Positions 28,076 through 37,087 of a stretch of DNA of 62,887 bases are shown piece by piece (position 1 is the first letter of the stretch; each line of letters starts with the position of its first letter). The position numbers were made by a program, and so were the translations under genes. The stretch is from Rivihabitans pingtungensis (GTDB lineage: Bacteria > Pseudomonadota > Gammaproteobacteria > Burkholderiales > Aquaspirillaceae), in NCBI RefSeq assembly GCF_003201855.1, contig NZ_QJKI01000017.1, forward strand, positions 1 to 62,887. Reading direction: 5' to 3'. The notes below the pieces were generated by a model that saw only the letters and a list, made by a program, of their open reading frames with translations, was not told the origin of the DNA and made no database searches.

Positions 28076-31000
28076 TTAGCGCTTTGCCAAAGCCTGCCGC
28101 ACCCGCACAGCCTCCTCATCCTCTGCCGGGCGCGTTAATAACCACGCCTCGGCCGCCGCCATCAACGCCGTATCCTCGGCGTAATGCGGCAATACATTGG
28201 CGCACACACGCCCCCAGCCGCCACGGCGGCTGCGCGTCTCCTCCAGCCAACGCCGTCCTTGCGCCAGCAAGGGCTGGTCCTGCGTGCGTGTTTCCCATAG
28301 CGCCTGCCACATATAGCCCCAAGACATATCATGGCGCCAGCGCGGAGCACTCAGCCACGCCTGCCCTTGCTGCGCAAGCACAGGGTCATCAGGCGTGACT
28401 CGCCACAGGGCTTGCCAGACAAAAGTCCATGATTTGTGCTCAGCCGGCGCCCGCTGCAACCATTCCCGCGCCAACGCCGCCAATGCCGCATCGTTCGGCG
28501 CCGCTTGCCACAGCGCTTCCCACACAAACGCCCATGAAGCATGCTCAGCCGGCGCCCGCTGCAACCATTCCCGCCCCAGCGCCGCCAATGCCGCATCGTT
28601 CGGCGCTGCTTGCCACAGAGGACCCCAAATGAAGGCCCAAGATGGGCCAGATTGCGTATCTGCTCGGCGCATCCAATCATTGGCCAGCGTGCGCAGTGGC
28701 GTATTCGGATGATGCGCCTGCCCCCATGCGGCCTCCCAGATATAGCTCCATGCCGGCAGCGTCGCCGGGGCTTGAGCCAGCCAGGTTTGCACAGCGGGCA
28801 GAGCGGCTTCGCCTGCTGATTGCAGGCAATGCTCCAGCCATAGGCCAGGATGCTCGCTGGGGTGCTGGGCATAATAATTGGCCAGGCTCAGCGCCAAGGC
28901 GGGGTCGTGGGTGAGGGTGAGGCAATATTGGGCCAAAGACTGCCATTTCGGCCATTGGCGCGCGTCCAGGCGACGCAATAGCGCCAGCACGGTATCTGTG
29001 GCGGCCGCATCGTGCGCGTTGGCGGGTGGGGTGGCCAGCAGGCGGCACACCAGGCCCAGGCCGGGCTCGTCTTGCTGAATGGCGTTTAGCCGATGGATGG
29101 CTTGCGCGCGCGGGCGGTTGGGCAGTTGGGCAACCAGCGCGGGCAGCTCGGTTTCTGCCGCCACCCATGGCGCCAGCGCGCTAAGCGAGCCCTGCGTTAA
29201 GTCGGGCCGTTGGTGATGGATGTCCGCCAGGGTTTGCGCGGCGTCGGCGGCGCTCAGTCTGCCGGCGTAGGGCAGCGATGGCCGGGTCTGGCTATAGGCG
29301 ATGGCCCACAGCACGGTGTTGCGCTGGCTGTCTTCGGCTGCGTGCTGTAGCCAATCCAGCGCGGCGTTCACCAGGTGCTGGCGACGGGTGGCGGCGTGCT
29401 GGCCTGGTGGAAACCAGGTTTGATAGATGGCATCCACCAGATGGGGATGCGCCAGCCAGACGCCGGGGCGGCGCGCTTGCCCAGCGGCGGCAGACAGCGG
29501 GCGGGCATCAGACAAGACGCGCAGGTGCTGGTCTTGAGTGAGCGCGCTCAGGCGGTCGCGCAAAACAGCGTCCAGACGCTCCAGCGCGGCAGGGCAGTAG
29601 CCAATATACAGGCGATTGGCCGCCAGAATCTGGGCGACGTGTTTTTCCAGTTCGCCGCTGTCGTCCCAGGCTTTCAGCCGCTGGCGAAAGTGCCAGGCAA
29701 ATTCCGTCAATGGTTCAGCATGCCGCCATTCAAAAAACAACTGCACCAACAGCAAATTTTCATCATGCTCGGCGTAGTGTGGCGCAGGCCGGCTGGTGCG
29801 CCGGGTAAACCAGTGGCGCATATCGGCCAGCTCAGCAGGGGATTCAATAGGCAGGTCGTGCCGGCTCACCCGCAATTGCCCAGCCATCTGTTCTTCAAAA
29901 CGTATGGCTTGTTCGCTGGGGCCGCAGCATAAAAACACCGGCAGCTCATCGCCCCGGCGTTGCGCCACCAGGTCTTGCAGGGCATCCACAGCGGCTTGCC
30001 AGGCGGCCAGCGCCTGGCTGTCGGGCAACAGAAAGGGGTCGTCCAGCGCAATAATCACCGGCGCTTCCCGGCTGTCTTCCGAGTGCAGCACCCGCGCCAG
30101 CGCCACGGCGTCTGGCAGCAGGTTCACGCTGTTGCCCAGCCATAAAATGTGGTCAAAGCCGGCCTGATGCAGCTGGCCCAGCACATGTAACAGCGCCACG
30201 CTTTTGCCGCAGCCAGAACGCCCGCCCAGCCAAAATACGGCGGGCAGGGGTCGGGATTGGCTGGCCTGCTGGTGAATCCAGCGCTCGGCCTTGTCTGCCA
30301 GCGTGGCATACAAGGGGCGCGTAAAAAAACAGCCGTCCGCCAGGTCTTGCGGTGTGGGTTGCTGGCCTGTCAGTACGCTATCTTCGCGGTCGTCACACAC
30401 CACATCGGCTGGCGGCCGAAAATGGGGCCGCCACATCATGATGCCTGGCGGCAGCGCGCCATGGGTTTTTGGCGCTTGATGCAAGTCGTTGTAAATGCGT
30501 TCCGCCAAGGCTTGGCCATCGCGGGTGCGCTCTATGCTCAGGCCATGCGCCAGCCAGCTTTCCAGCAGGGTGAGGGGCGTCGCCGCATAAATCGGCTGGC
30601 TCACCAGTTGTGTGAGAATGGCGGCGCGCACATTGTGGCGATGCACCACCTGAACCCGCTGCAAAAAATCCGCCAACTGCGCCGGCTCAGCCGGATGATC
30701 AGGTTGCCAGTCAGGCAGATGCGCATCGGGTTGGCCGTCTATTTGTTCGGCGCACACTTCGTAGTGCGCATCGCGGGCCAATTCGGGCGCGTCGGACAGC
30801 GCCAGGATGTGGATGAGCCATAACTCCGCCAGCGCAGCAGACAATGTGCGGCGATCCAGTCGGCGTTTGACTTGAATGCACAGCCAATGCGTGCTGTTTG
30901 CCTCAAAACGCAGGTGGTCGGACAGCGTTTCGTTCAGTTGCAGGGCAGATTGGCCGGGGCGATACGCGTCAATCGTTTGCTGAATGCTGATCAGCAGCTG

Positions 31001-31099
31001 GTAATGAAATCCAGACAAGGCCCACCAGCCGCCATGCGCGTGGCGGGGCTGGCGTTGGCGCCAAAGGTCAATCAGGGCATGGATAGGATGGGAGGGCAT
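28076..31099 (-). CDS. Cap4-like nuclease / STAND-type ATPase with C-terminal Trp-rich repeats
   Basis: The protein has 1007 residues from ATG 31099 (MPSHPIHALIDLW); longer in-frame starts up to 31189 exist. Residues 25-100 match the Cap4 (DUF4297) nuclease pattern: GFHYQ (30-34), acidic E57/D61 and QVK (76-78), the PD-(D/E)xK catalytic set. A P-loop NTPase follows: Walker A GGRSGCGKS (292-300) and Walker B VIIALDD (348-354). The last about 220 residues are 35-residue helical repeats with the core SWAFVWEALWQAAPNDAAL. Nuclease-NTPase-repeat order is that of STAND defence sensors such as Avs. It is a single-gene insertion next to tRNA-Ser; base composition resembles the host. Immune function is inference. 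Confidence 0.8.
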   Translation of the reverse strand: MPSHPIHALIDLWRQRQPRHAHGGWWALSGFHYQLLISIQQTIDAYRPGQSALQLNETLSDHLRFEANSTHWLCIQVKRRLDRRTLSAALAELWLIHILALSDAPELARDAHYEVCAEQIDGQPDAHLPDWQPDHPAEPAQLADFLQRVQVVHRHNVRAAILTQLVSQPIYAATPLTLLESWLAHGLSIERTRDGQALAERIYNDLHQAPKTHGALPPGIMMWRPHFRPPADVVCDDREDSVLTGQQPTPQDLADGCFFTRPLYATLADKAERWIHQQASQSRPLPAVFWLGGRSGCGKSVALLHVLGQLHQAGFDHILWLGNSVNLLPDAVALARVLHSEDSREAPVIIALDDPFLLPDSQALAAWQAAVDALQDLVAQRRGDELPVFLCCGPSEQAIRFEEQMAGQLRVSRHDLPIESPAELADMRHWFTRRTSRPAPHYAEHDENLLLVQLFFEWRHAEPLTEFAWHFRQRLKAWDDSGELEKHVAQILAANRLYIGYCPAALERLDAVLRDRLSALTQDQHLRVLSDARPLSAAAGQARRPGVWLAHPHLVDAIYQTWFPPGQHAATRRQHLVNAALDWLQHAAEDSQRNTVLWAIAYSQTRPSLPYAGRLSAADAAQTLADIHHQRPDLTQGSLSALAPWVAAETELPALVAQLPNRPRAQAIHRLNAIQQDEPGLGLVCRLLATPPANAHDAAATDTVLALLRRLDARQWPKWQSLAQYCLTLTHDPALALSLANYYAQHPSEHPGLWLEHCLQSAGEAALPAVQTWLAQAPATLPAWSYIWEAAWGQAHHPNTPLRTLANDWMRRADTQSGPSWAFIWGPLWQAAPNDAALAALGREWLQRAPAEHASWAFVWEALWQAAPNDAALAALAREWLQRAPAEHKSWTFVWQALWRVTPDDPVLAQQGQAWLSAPRWRHDMSWGYMWQALWETRTQDQPLLAQGRRWLEETRSRRGGWGRVCANVLPHYAEDTALMAAAEAWLLTRPAEDEEAVRVRQALAKR
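28340..28760 (-). repeat. 35-codon tandem repeats inside the STAND gene
   Basis: At least two consecutive 105-base units (starting with CAGCCGGCGC at 28441 and 28546 on the plus strand) are nearly identical in DNA. Flanking units are diverged but keep the W-x3-W-x3-W spacing and the REWLQRA helix. High DNA identity implies recent unit duplication. Confidence 0.8.
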
Positions 31100-31260
31100 G
31101 GCCGCGCACTTTGCATCAGGGATCATGCCAAGAGTGTAAAGGCAAGCTGATGGGGATGGCCAGTTGCTTGGCGCTGCTAAACAGGCCATACAGAACGACA
31201 GCCGCCGCGCCAGCTCAGGTGTTGTTCACCGCATCGCACGCACCACACATGCTTGGGCGT

Positions 31261-31641
31261 TCAATGCCCAATCGACACCCCGCCCACCAGGCTGTCTTTG
31301 GCGTAGCTGGCGGCGTCGAGTTCGTAGAGCTCCACCGAGATTTGCACATGCACATCGGCCAGGGTGGGCAGTTGCTGGCGCAGGGCGTGCAGCACGGCTT
31401 GGGTAAGGTCGGCTTTTTGCTGGTCGGTGCGGCCGGGCATGATGGCGATGCGGGCGTGGATAAAGCCGCGTCCGCTGTCGGCCAGGCCCACTTGAAACAC
31501 CGAGCAGGCGATGATGCGGCTTTTGATGTCGATTTCCTGAAACAAGCCGCTGGCGTCCAGCATCTGGTTGACGTGGGTCAGGGCGGCGCGGGGGTCAAAG
31601 CCGGGCAGGTTGTCGGAATATTCAATGGTGAGGTGGGGCAT
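31261..31641 (-). CDS. 5-carboxymethyl-2-hydroxymuconate delta-isomerase-like tautomerase
   Basis: The protein has 126 residues. Pro2 is the expected catalytic base after Met removal (MPHLTIEYSDNL). The segments RGFIHARIAIMPGRT and VQISVELYEL are typical of the CHMI/HpaF tautomerase family, which acts in homoprotocatechuate degradation. No other catabolic hpa genes are nearby, so the physiological substrate is uncertain. It is divergent from the asparaginase gene with about 110 bases between starts. Confidence 0.85.
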   Translation of the reverse strand: MPHLTIEYSDNLPGFDPRAALTHVNQMLDASGLFQEIDIKSRIIACSVFQVGLADSGRGFIHARIAIMPGRTDQQKADLTQAVLHALRQQLPTLADVHVQISVELYELDAASYAKDSLVGGVSIGH

Positions 31642-31754
31642 GGTGGTTTTTCCTGGTGGTGAAAGACGATTGTAAGGGCGCTAGCGCGCGGGGCGCTTGG
31701 CTTTTGTGAGGCGGGCGGGCATGATGCCGGCCGTTTGCTTTTGTGGAGTTCACC

Positions 31755-33317
31755 ATGCGCATTGCCATTCTCAACACCGGCGGCACCATCAGCTGCGTGG
31801 GCGCGCCCTTGGCGCCGATGCCGGCGGCCGAGTTTGCCGCCGCCTGCCAGCGCCTGCTGGGGCCGTGGCTGGCCATGCGGCATGCCCGCTTGCAGCTGGA
31901 TTTTCCGGTGGATTTGCGCTTTCCGGGTTCGGCCAGCGGCACGCTGGACAGCACCAATCTGCAACCCACGGATTGGCTGCGCATGGCGCGCTGGGTACTT
32001 GCCCATTACACCGAGTACGACGCCTTTGTGGTGTTGCACGGCACCGACAGCATGGCGCACAGCGGCGCGGCCTTGTCTTTTTTGCTGAATGGCTTTGCCG
32101 CCGATGGCCAACTGAGCGCGGCGCTGTCGCGGCCGGTGCTGCTGACCGGCTCGCAACTGCCTTTGTTTGCGCAAAGCGCCGCTGGCCTGACGCTGAACGC
32201 GCAGGGCGACGCGCTGGCCAATCTGGATGGCGCGCTGCGCGCCTGCCAGCGCGGCGTGTGCGAGGTGGCGGTGTATTTTCAGCGGGCGCTGTGGCGCGGC
32301 AATCGGGTGCTGAAAACCGACGCGCAGGCGTTTGCCGCCTTTGCCGCGCCCAATGATTTGCCCTTGATCGAAGACGGGCTGGAATGCCGGGTGCATGGCG
32401 AGCGTTTTTTGCCGCCGCCGGCCAGCCCGGCGCGCAGCCTGGAATCCCCGGCCGCCCGCGCCGCCCAGCTGGCGCTGCTGGATGCCTTGCAAGCCCGCTT
32501 GGCGGCCCATCCGGTGTGGACGCTGCTGGCGCAGCCGGCCGACGGCCAGGCCAATCCGCTGGCGCAGGCCATTCACGCGGCGGTGGCCGCTGGCGCGCGC
32601 GGCCTGCTGTTGCTGGGCTATGGCGCGGGAAACTTCCCCAGCGGCGACGCCAGCGAGCCGGCGCGCGGCGCGGTGTATCAGGCGCTGGCGCAGGCGCGCC
32701 AGCAGGGCGTGCAATTGGTGGGCGGCACGCAAACGCCGCATGGCGGGGTAAATGGCCAGATCTACGCCGCGGGCGCCTGGCTGGCGCAGCTGGGTGCGCT
32801 CAACCCCGGCGACATGACCCCGGTGGCTGCACAGGTCAAGCTGAGCGTGTTATTGGCCCTGGCCGAGCTGCATGGCTGGTCGGCAGCGCAGGTGGCCATG
32901 TTGTTCCAGCGCGCCTTGCTGGGCGAAATGCGCGACGCCACCCTGCTGGACAGCCGTCGGGGCGGCGTGTTGCGCCCCGGTGAGGCTTTGCTGAGCCAGG
33001 ATGGCGGGGCGAGCGTGTCTTTGTCGCTGGATGACGGCCTGCGCCTGTGCGCCGCCGATGGCCGCCTGCTGTGGCAAGCGCCCGGCAGTGCCCAGGCCAG
33101 CTTGCTGCGACTGGGGCTGGATGGCGCGTTGAGTCTGCTGGGGCGCAGCGGCGAAACCCTATGGGTCACGCCGCCGCTGGGCGGCGCGGCGGCCTGGCTG
33201 CGGCTGGATGGCCAGTGCGCCGATGGCTCGCTGACGCTGCGCCTGGGCGACGCCGGGGCCGACATCGGCCGGGTGTTGTGGTCGGCGGCGGATGGCCAGG
33301 GCGCGCTGGAAAGGTAA
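31755..33317 (+). CDS. Asparaginase-family protein with C-terminal bulb-lectin-like domain
   Basis: The protein has 520 residues from ATG 31755, which has a GGAG ribosome site six bases before. Residues 1-330 are an L-asparaginase: nucleophile Thr11 in LNTGGTIS and the second triad HGTDSM (95-100). Type I/II enzymes have about 330 residues, so the C-terminus is about 190 longer. From about 400 on there are three repeats of the form xLxLxxDGxLxLxxxxGxxLW (for example LRLCAADGRLLWQAPG, ALSLLGRSGETLW), the pattern of bulb-type mannose-binding lectins, though the canonical QxDxNxVxY residues are not intact. No signal peptide is seen. The fusion is unusual. Confidence 0.82.
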   Translation: MRIAILNTGGTISCVGAPLAPMPAAEFAAACQRLLGPWLAMRHARLQLDFPVDLRFPGSASGTLDSTNLQPTDWLRMARWVLAHYTEYDAFVVLHGTDSMAHSGAALSFLLNGFAADGQLSAALSRPVLLTGSQLPLFAQSAAGLTLNAQGDALANLDGALRACQRGVCEVAVYFQRALWRGNRVLKTDAQAFAAFAAPNDLPLIEDGLECRVHGERFLPPPASPARSLESPAARAAQLALLDALQARLAAHPVWTLLAQPADGQANPLAQAIHAAVAAGARGLLLLGYGAGNFPSGDASEPARGAVYQALAQARQQGVQLVGGTQTPHGGVNGQIYAAGAWLAQLGALNPGDMTPVAAQVKLSVLLALAELHGWSAAQVAMLFQRALLGEMRDATLLDSRRGGVLRPGEALLSQDGGASVSLSLDDGLRLCAADGRLLWQAPGSAQASLLRLGLDGALSLLGRSGETLWVTPPLGGAAAWLRLDGQCADGSLTLRLGDAGADIGRVLWSAADGQGALER

Positions 33318-33540
33318 GCATGGCGTACGCATGCCTGGCTCTGAACGAGAGCAGGGCACTGAACGGTAGAATGCTTGAGGGGCATCTGGCCCATGCTGAT
33401 GGAGTTTTCTAGGTGATTTTACGGCTTTTGGACACTGTCCAATCAGCATGCTTCGTGCTAAGCTGATGTTGCAATGCACAAAATTACACGGGCACGCGGC
33501 GCATGGCTTGGCGCTGCCCGGACATCAGAGGGAATCCATC

Positions 33541-34092
33541 ATGCATGCCCTGCTCGCTCATGCCCGCCTGATGGCGGACTACAATCAATGGATCAACACC
33601 CGGCTGTATGCGGCGGCGGCAGAATTGCCGCACGATATGCTCACCCAGGATCGCGGCGCGTTTTTCCGCTCGGTGCTGGGCACGCTCAACCACATCATGG
33701 TGGGTGATCGGGTGTGGTTGTCGCGCTTTGCCCGCCACCCGGCCCGCCATGCCGCGCTGGAATCGTTTCGGCGCATGTCCGCCCCGCAGCGGGTGGATGT
33801 GATGCTGCACGACACCCTGCCGGAGCTCACCTTGGCCCGCCATCAGCTGGATCAAACCATCATCGACTGGTGTACCGAGCTCAACGCCGACGCGCTGGCG
33901 CATCCGCTGGCCTACCAAAGCCTGAAGGGCGTGCCAGCGGTGCGGCCGATGGGCAGCCTGATGATGCATTTTTTTAATCACCAGACCCACCATCGCGGCC
34001 AGGTGACCACCCTGCTGTCGCAATGTGGCGTGGACATCGGCGAAACCGACCTGCTGGGCCTGATTCCGCAGTGTGACGAAGAGCCGGTATGA
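33541..34092 (+). CDS. DinB-family metal-binding protein
   Basis: The protein has 183 residues from ATG 33541. It is a four-helix DinB fold with the presumed metal-binding His residues in LNHIMVGDRVWL and HFFNHQTHHRGQ. It has the YNQWINTRLYAAA opening common in proteobacterial DinB-like proteins. These are probable thiol-dependent transferases, but substrates are mostly unknown. Its stop overlaps the next GNAT start (ATGA). Confidence 0.88.
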   Translation: MHALLAHARLMADYNQWINTRLYAAAAELPHDMLTQDRGAFFRSVLGTLNHIMVGDRVWLSRFARHPARHAALESFRRMSAPQRVDVMLHDTLPELTLARHQLDQTIIDWCTELNADALAHPLAYQSLKGVPAVRPMGSLMMHFFNHQTHHRGQVTTLLSQCGVDIGETDLLGLIPQCDEEPV

Positions 34093-34610
34093 GCGCGTTT
34101 GCCGCCCGCGCGGCGACGCTGGCTGATTTGCCTGTGGTGTGCAGTTGGGTGGACGACGCCGATACGCTGTTTTATCTGCATCCGCGCGCGCAGTTTCCGC
34201 TGACCGTGGCCCAGCTGGCCGAGGCCTTTGCCGCGCGCGAGCTCAACACGGTGTTGCTGGCCGATGGCGCGCCCGTGGCGTTTGCCAATTGCTACCGGCA
34301 CACGCCGGGCGAGTGCGCGATGATAGGCAATGTGATTGTGGCGCCGGCCTGGCGCGGTCGCGGCGCAGCGCGCGCCTTGCTGGCCGCCATGGCGCAGCAG
34401 GCCATCGCCCGCTGGCAGGTGCGCGAGCTGGGGGTGTCGTGCTTTAACGGCAATGTCGCCGGCCTGCTGTGTTATCCGGCGCTGGGCTTTGCCCCGCACG
34501 CGGTGGAAGCGCGCCAGCGCGATGGCCAGCCGGTGGCGCTGCTGCATTTTCGGGCGTCGGCGGCGGCCTTGGCCGCCACGGTGGAACCCTGTTCACCACC
34601 GGCAGTCTGA
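34089..34610 (+). CDS. GNAT-family N-acetyltransferase
   Basis: The protein has 173 residues. The acetyl-CoA-binding motif A is VAPAWRGRGAARALLAAM, preceded by the beta strand AMIGNVIV, and motif B carries NVAGLLCYPALGF. It is translationally coupled with the DinB-like gene (ATGA overlap). The acceptor substrate is unknown. Confidence 0.85.
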   Translation: MSAFAARAATLADLPVVCSWVDDADTLFYLHPRAQFPLTVAQLAEAFAARELNTVLLADGAPVAFANCYRHTPGECAMIGNVIVAPAWRGRGAARALLAAMAQQAIARWQVRELGVSCFNGNVAGLLCYPALGFAPHAVEARQRDGQPVALLHFRASAAALAATVEPCSPPAV

Positions 34611-34640
34611 ACCGCTTTATCCTTGCCGGAGCGTGATCCC

Positions 34641-35345
34641 ATGCGTTTTTCTGTGCTTGCCCCCTTGGCGCTGGCCAGCGTTTTGTTCAGCGCAGGCGCG
34701 CTGGCCGAGCCGCTGAACTACAACCAGATTCAGCTGGGCGCCGACGCCCGCCGCGAAATCAATAATGACACCCTCAATGCCGTGCTGTTCACCGAAGACA
34801 GCCACGCCAGCCCGGCGCGGCTGAGCGCCGTGCTCAACGAGCGCATGGCCGCCGCGCTGAAAATCGCCAGCCAGCATGGCAAGGTCAAGGCCAGCAGCGG
34901 CCAGCTGTCCACCTGGCCGGTGTACGACAACAACCAGCGCGTCACCGGCTGGCGCGGCCGCGCCGAGCTGCGCCTGGAAAGCCGCGACATTGAACAAGCC
35001 TCGCAGCTGATTGGCCAGTTGCAAAACCAGCTGCAAATTGCCCAGGTGGGCTTTAGCGTGTCGGACGAGGCACGGCGCAAGGTGGAATCCGAGCTGATCC
35101 CGCAGGCGATTGGCGCGTTTCGCGACAAGGCGCGGCTGATTGTGCAGGCGCTGGGCGGACGCGACTACCGCCTGGTGGAAATGCGCGTGGATCAGGCCGG
35201 CCAGCCGGGCTTGCAGGTGTTTCGCGCCCAGCGCGCGATGAAGGCCGGCGCGCCGATGATGGCCGCCGAAGCCGCGCCCAGCTTTGCGCCGGGGGTGAGC
35301 GAAATCAGCGTGCAGGTGCAAGGCACGGTGCAAACCGCGCCGTAA
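34641..35345 (+). CDS. Periplasmic SIMPL/DUF541-domain protein
   Basis: The protein has 234 residues from ATG 34641. A signal peptide ends at ALAEP. The mature protein has the SIMPL pattern: an LNERMAAALKIASQ helix, SSGQLSTWPVYDNNQRVTGW, GRAELRLESRDIEQASQLIG, and SDEARRKVESELIPQAI. Such proteins localise to the periplasm or outer membrane, and E. coli YggE is linked to oxidative stress. It is the last gene of a short plus-strand run. Confidence 0.87.
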   Translation: MRFSVLAPLALASVLFSAGALAEPLNYNQIQLGADARREINNDTLNAVLFTEDSHASPARLSAVLNERMAAALKIASQHGKVKASSGQLSTWPVYDNNQRVTGWRGRAELRLESRDIEQASQLIGQLQNQLQIAQVGFSVSDEARRKVESELIPQAIGAFRDKARLIVQALGGRDYRLVEMRVDQAGQPGLQVFRAQRAMKAGAPMMAAEAAPSFAPGVSEISVQVQGTVQTAP

Positions 35346-35456
35346 ATCCGGGTGAGGCGGCGCTGACACAGAAAACCGTCAATGGCCGCCCACAGCATGC
35401 GGCGAGTGTGGCAAGATACTGCACACCCTCCATCCCGAAATACTGTTTGCAGCCCC

Positions 35457-36068
35457 ATGAAAATTCTCAGTTCATTGACCAGCCCTTACGGCCGCAAGGC
35501 ACGCATTGTCCTGCTGGAGAAAAAAATCGACTGCCAGCTGGACGTGGACATCCCCTGGGATGAAGACAGCCAGGTGCCTGAATACAATCCGCTGGGCAAG
35601 GTGCCGGTGCTGGTGCTGGATGACGGCACCGCGCTGTACGATTCGCGGGTGATTGTCGAATACCTCGACAAGCTCTCGCCAGTGTCGCGCCTGCTGCCGG
35701 CAGAAAGCCGCCCACTGGCGATGACCAAGCGCTGGGAAGCGCTGGCCGATGGCGTCATCGACGCCGCCGTGGCCATCTACCTGGAAAAACAACGCGAATC
35801 CACCCAGCAGAACCCCGGCTGGATCGAGCGCCAGTTTGGCAAAATGCGCCGTGGCCTGGCTGCCATGTCAGCAGATCTGGGCGAGAAAACCTGGTGCAAT
35901 GGCGAATCCTACAGCCTGGCTGATATCGCGGTTGGTTGCAGCCTGAACTACCTGGATCTGCGCTTTGCCCATATGAATTGGCGTGAGCAATATCCCAATC
36001 TGGCTGCGCTAATGGCCAAGCTGGAAGCACGTCAGTCTTTCATCGACACCCGCCCGCCAGTGCTGTAA
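35457..36068 (+). CDS. Glutathione S-transferase (YibF-like)
   Basis: The protein has 203 residues from ATG 35457. The thioredoxin-fold N-terminal domain has the SPYGRKARIVLLEK active-site helix, NPLGKVPVLVLDDG with cis-Pro and the glutathione-contact DSRVIVEYLD. The all-helical C-terminal domain has YSLADIAVGCSLNYLDLR. The order and length match the YibF/YfcG-like beta-proteobacterial group. It is followed by a terminator hairpin. Confidence 0.9.
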   Translation: MKILSSLTSPYGRKARIVLLEKKIDCQLDVDIPWDEDSQVPEYNPLGKVPVLVLDDGTALYDSRVIVEYLDKLSPVSRLLPAESRPLAMTKRWEALADGVIDAAVAIYLEKQRESTQQNPGWIERQFGKMRRGLAAMSADLGEKTWCNGESYSLADIAVGCSLNYLDLRFAHMNWREQYPNLAALMAKLEARQSFIDTRPPVL

Positions 36069-36075
36069 CCCCTTC

Positions 36076-36115
36076 CCGCCCGCCGCCCCTTCGGGGACGA
36101 CGGGCGGCTTGCTTT
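36076..36115 (+). terminator. Probable terminator after GST gene
   Basis: CCGCCCG pairs with CGGGCGG and CCCC with GGGG over a TTC loop, forming a nested GC-rich hairpin 8 bases after the stop. The T run is weak (CTTGCTTTGG), so efficiency is uncertain. Confidence 0.55.
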
Positions 36116-36144
36116 GGCCCCTTGGCGGCCCCCCCAAGATCACA

Positions 36145-36205
36145 GCGGCTCACAAAACGCTCACAAAATCCCATGCTGCGATTTCAGCAGGGTTTGGTGA
36201 GTCGC
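36145..36205 (+). repeat. Dispersed palindromic repeat, short copy
   Basis: GCGGCTCACAAAAC and a second CGCTCACAAAATCCC precede CATGCTGC, which pairs with GCAGGGTTTGGTGAGTCGC. The ends match the termini of the 45359-45455 element. Most of the usual centre is missing. The copy sits between convergent GST and FMN-binding genes. Confidence 0.5.
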
Positions 36206-36215
36206 GCTGGCGAGC

Positions 36216-36863
36216 TTAGCCGCCACAGCGCCGCCGCGTCGCCCACGCGGAGCGCACCGCCTCGGCACTGGTGCAGGGGGCGGTGAATTCATCACGCCAG
36301 CGCCGGCCGGCGGCGTCCACCCCATCAGCGCCATAGGCGTCCACGCCTAATACGGTGCCCCCTGTCTCGGCGGCCAGCTCGTCCAACAAGTGCTGTTCGT
36401 CATCCAGGCTAAGCTGAGGCGCGCCCAGATAGGCCTCGCCGCTCACCCAGCCGGCGGCGGCAAAGCCGCCAATCACCCGCAGCCGCTCGGGGCGGAGGCG
36501 CCAGAAGGCAAAATCGCCCAGTTGCAGATACTGTTCCGCCGCCGCATGCAGGCGCAGGCAGCGCGCGCGTTCTGCCGCGCTGAGCGTCAGCGGTTCGGCG
36601 CGGCCGATCAGCGTCAGCCGTGGCGCACCCTCGGTCGGGGCGAAAGGGTCCACCAGCAACAGGCTGGCGCGGGCGTCGGCGCTCAGGTTGCGGGTGTGCT
36701 CAGCCAGCCGGCTGATCAAGAACACCGGGCTGCCGTCGGCCAGCGCGACGAGATTGACGGCGGACGCGAACGGCCAGCCGTCCAGCTCGGCCGACAGGGT
36801 GGCCAGCGCGCCCTGTGACGCGCGGCGCAACAGCCGTTGCGCCAAATGATAGGGTTCTTTCAT
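36216..36863 (-). CDS. HugZ/pyridoxamine-oxidase-like FMN-binding protein
   Basis: The protein has 215 residues from ATG 36863 (MKEPYHLAQRLLRRAS). The split-barrel N-terminus (GALATLSAELDGWPFASAVN, then VFLISRLAEHTRNL) is followed by a DUF2470-like C-terminal part with FAFWRLRPERLRVIGGFA. This matches the HugZ/HutZ family of haem-degradation or FMN-binding proteins. No haem uptake genes are adjacent. An upstream extension in frame is unlikely because it lacks family features. Confidence 0.85.
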   Translation of the reverse strand: MKEPYHLAQRLLRRASQGALATLSAELDGWPFASAVNLVALADGSPVFLISRLAEHTRNLSADARASLLLVDPFAPTEGAPRLTLIGRAEPLTLSAAERARCLRLHAAAEQYLQLGDFAFWRLRPERLRVIGGFAAAGWVSGEAYLGAPQLSLDDEQHLLDELAAETGGTVLGVDAYGADGVDAAGRRWRDEFTAPCTSAEAVRSAWATRRRCGG

Positions 36864-37087
36864 GCAATCTCCATGCGCGAACAAATTCAGGGTAAAAAGA
36901 CCGGGATGGGCAGGCCATTTGGCCGGATGGCGGTGTGACACTTTGCCTGTGGCGCAAGTGATGGTAAAGTGCCCACCGGCTTGATGTTGCGGTGCAGCAT
37001 AGTCCATGTGCGCATCCCGCGTCGGCCCCATCGCAGGCATGCCGCCGCCCTTGCCGGCGGCCATGAAAAAATAGAGGAATAGATACA

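Noticed and set aside
28034..31261. A tRNA-borne integrative element at tRNA-Ser
   Set aside because: Only one gene follows the tRNA. There is no integrase and I found no repeat of the tRNA 3' end before 31261, so only the single insertion is claimed.
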